Of a stretch of DNA of 43,271 nt, positions 41,712 through 43,271 are shown in pieces. The translations under genes were made by a program, and so were the position numbers. The notes under the pieces are model-generated. The model did not search any database. It saw nothing but the letters and a program-made list of their open reading frames with translations, and had not been told where the DNA came from. Position 1 is the first letter of the stretch, and every line of letters begins with the position of its first letter. Origin of the DNA: an uncultured Methanobrevibacter sp. (GTDB lineage: Archaea; Methanobacteriota; Methanobacteria; Methanobacteriales; Methanobacteriaceae); NCBI RefSeq assembly GCF_902771435.1, contig NZ_CACXXB010000018.1:1-43271 (forward strand). Reading direction: 5' to 3'.

Positions 41712-43103
41712 ATGAAAATAGAATTCGAAACATATGTAGTATTCGTATCATTTATAACATCATTTTTTGCGGTGTTTTTATCAAATGGTATAATAATCGG
41801 CGTTCCGGCTATTGCACAGGACTTTGCAATGAATAATGTTATTCAAAACTGGGTGCCGACAATATTTTTCCTGGTGGTGGCAGTATTTACAGTTCCCGCA
41901 GGACAAATTTCAGGAAAATTCGGAGTTAAAAAATCACTGATGGCAGGGATTGTCGTCTTTTTATTAGGATCAATCGGTGCATGCCTTGCATTTTCAACAG
42001 AATCATTTTTAGTATTCAGGATTATACAGGGTGCAGGAGTTGCATTTCTGAACGTTTCCGCAATGGCAATGGTGGTTCAGGCAGTCAAACCTCAAAACAG
42101 AGGAAAAGCACTTGGATTTACAGTGACCGGAGTGTATCTTGCAACATCACTTTCACCGGTAATCTGCGGATTTCTGGTACATAATCTCGGATGGAGAGCA
42201 ATGTTTTACTTCGTAATCCCATTTTTGGTATTGTGTATCATCTTAATGATTTTGAAAATACCTCAAGAGTGGAAAACCTATGAAAAAGATAAGATTGATA
42301 AGGTGGGGTCTGTCCTATATGCCATAGGAATTCTTGCATTCATCTACGGATTTACAACACTGATTACAACAAACGGAAAAATACTGACCGTTGTGGGTGT
42401 AATTTTACTCATAATATTCGGATGGTATGAATTAAGACAGACTTCTCCGGTATTCAACATGAATCTGTTTAAAAACAAGAAGTTCACATCATCCAATATT
42501 GCAGCATTATGCAGTTACCTTGCAATAATGGTGGTTACAACAATCCTGAACTATCATTTCCAATATGTAAGGGGCTGGAATGCTCAGATGTCCGGAATGA
42601 TACTTATCATCACACCGATCATCATGGCAATAATGGCGCCTAATGCAGGAAAACTTTCAGACAGAATACATCCTCAAAAGCTTGCAGCCATTGGTATCGG
42701 AATTGCTGCAGTTGCACTGGCAATTCTAACATTCCTGACCGGTGACACACCGCTTTATGTTGTTGTATTGGCAATGATTCTACAGGGTATTGGAATGGGA
42801 CTGTTCTCAAGTCCAAACATGAATGCAATCATGAGTTCAGTTCCTCCGAAAGATGCTCCAACCGCATCAGCTTCACAAGCAACAATGAGGACAATAGGCC
42901 AGACCATGAGCTTAGGACTTCTAACACTTGTCTTTGCCTGGGTAATGGGCAGCCTGGAACTGGCTCCGCAATATGCAGGCATGATTGTACAGGCATCTCA
43001 AATAATCTGTCTGATATGTACAATAGCATGCATTCTTTCAGTATTCGCATCACTTGTTGGAATTAAATCAAGCGACAAGTTCAATACTGACAGACCTAAT
43101 TGA
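41712..43103 (+). CDS. MFS exporter, tandem copy 2
   Basis: A 463-aa paralogue of the preceding gene with the same layout and many identical blocks, including HFQYVRGWNAQMSGMILIIT. Differences concentrate in the first two helices (NWVPTIFFLVVAVFTVP versus NWIITLNALVIAIFTLP) and loops, so the two copies may have diverged in substrate range. AGAGGGATAACA precedes the ATG, 12 bp after copy 1. A strong terminator begins within the stop codon region, so this ends the marR operon. Confidence 0.9.
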   Translation: MKIEFETYVVFVSFITSFFAVFLSNGIIIGVPAIAQDFAMNNVIQNWVPTIFFLVVAVFTVPAGQISGKFGVKKSLMAGIVVFLLGSIGACLAFSTESFLVFRIIQGAGVAFLNVSAMAMVVQAVKPQNRGKALGFTVTGVYLATSLSPVICGFLVHNLGWRAMFYFVIPFLVLCIILMILKIPQEWKTYEKDKIDKVGSVLYAIGILAFIYGFTTLITTNGKILTVVGVILLIIFGWYELRQTSPVFNMNLFKNKKFTSSNIAALCSYLAIMVVTTILNYHFQYVRGWNAQMSGMILIITPIIMAIMAPNAGKLSDRIHPQKLAAIGIGIAAVALAILTFLTGDTPLYVVVLAMILQGIGMGLFSSPNMNAIMSSVPPKDAPTASASQATMRTIGQTMSLGLLTLVFAWVMGSLELAPQYAGMIVQASQIICLICTIACILSVFASLVGIKSSDKFNTDRPN

Positions 43104-43135
43104 TAGTATCTTTACTATCAATTTTTCTTTTTTTT
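43098..43135 (+). terminator. terminator of marR-MFS operon
   Basis: AATTGATAGTA-TCTT-TACTATCAATT (43098-43123) is a perfect 11-bp stem followed by a T-rich run to 43135. It overlaps the stop codon of the second exporter. Confidence 0.85.
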
Positions 43136-43172
43136 AATGTTTTAAAAACACCATTGAAATGTTTTGCTTTAC

Positions 43173-43271
43173 TTGAACCTCTCCGGCTTGTAGAAGCCGG
43201 AGATTCTTAGGCCATGCCTATTTTTTCGTCAAAGCATTTCCATTCATAATAATATGTGGATTTTCCTTGAC
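43173..43271 (-). mobile_element. probable right end of an IS200/IS605-type element (partial)
   Basis: A 10-bp GC-rich stem (TCTCCGGCTT-GTAG-AAGCCGGAGA, 43180-43203) lies 3' to a minus-strand gene entering from the right edge. On that strand the sequence reads GAATCTCCGGCTT...AAGCCGGAGAGGTTCAA, closely like the GAATC[hairpin]GxGxTCAA right ends of IS605-family elements, where the hairpin also belongs to the omega RNA of TnpB. The end at about 43173 is inferred from TTCAA. Only part of the element is in the window. Confidence 0.5.
43207..43271 (-). CDS. C-terminal end of minus-strand gene, possibly tnpB (partial)
   Basis: The frame entering from the right edge reads GKSTYYYEWKCFDEKIGMA and stops at 43209-43207, four bases before the hairpin region. 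The protein is cut by the window, and no catalytic motif is visible. Assignment as TnpB depends on the IS605-like hairpin that follows, so the gene identity is an inference. Confidence 0.4.
   Translation of the reverse strand, partial: QGKSTYYYEWKCFDEKIGMA

Noticed and set aside
1..43271. tRNA or rRNA genes
   Set aside because: No cloverleaf with a T-loop-like GGTTCRAATC in a GC-rich context was found in the intergenic regions on inspection; a covariance search would be decisive.

Overview
The window looks like the chromosome of a host-associated methanogenic archaeon of the genus Methanobrevibacter or a close relative. It is AT-rich, with archaeal TATA boxes in front of genes, GGTGA/GGAGG ribosome-binding sites, and archaeal families (DUF447, DUF89, DUF4013, SPL-type radical SAM). 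It also has many exported or membrane proteins with Asn-Thr-rich or Lys-rich extracellular parts. No rRNA, tRNA or CRISPR array was recognised, and the genus call rests on family content and sequence style only.

Layout. 1-2463 (minus strand) is an accessory patch: three very small unrecognised genes, one with a JAMM-like metal motif, separated by a perfect 38-bp direct repeat, and then an AAA/DUF4143 ATPase. After 700 bp of AT-rich spacer, 3165-9427 (plus) carries an NSS sodium symporter, a secreted CHB_HEX/M14-like protein, a CytX-like permease, a TM2-like miniprotein and a MATE exporter. 9510-14261 (mostly minus) holds a DUF4013 membrane protein, small secreted and membrane proteins (one of 48 aa), a LURP-one-like protein (plus), NudC and a zinc alcohol dehydrogenase. 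14600-17437 has a second M14-like exported protein, a ferredoxin-fused aldo/keto reductase divergent from an iron-sulfur flavoprotein, and a 36-aa gene behind a 16-bp palindrome.

17564-25076 is mostly minus-strand housekeeping: SPL-type radical SAM, 3-hydroxyacyl-CoA dehydrogenase, TcdA, TatD (plus), a DEDD exonuclease, SurE, a SAP-domain protein and a nucleotide-sugar dehydrogenase. 25281-28327 (plus) has a family 2 glycosyltransferase, divergent from the sugar dehydrogenase and probably part of surface-polysaccharide synthesis, and an MFS exporter. 28552-31319 (minus) is a PdxY-like kinase and a TetR-radical SAM/SPASM two-gene operon with its own operator. 31494-38782 has a second TM2-like miniprotein, a methyltransferase, a GNAT enzyme, a cysteine-synthase-like enzyme, a DUF89 protein that appears to start at AUU downstream of a third M14-like protein, a sequon-rich surface protein, a disulfide-oxidoreductase-like flavoprotein, and a DUF447-wHTH pair.

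38783-43271 has transposase-like debris, a coiled-coil protein, and a MarR regulator followed by two tandemly duplicated MFS exporters ending at a strong terminator. The right edge appears to enter an IS200/IS605-type element, with a GC-rich hairpin and the last codons of a minus-strand gene. The observations most worth following are the three-member family of exported M14/AstE-like proteins (HxxE...H...E conserved), the 38-bp cassette repeat with a decayed third copy, the 36-aa gene with its palindrome, the AUU-start DUF89 gene, and the autoregulated TetR-radical SAM operon.
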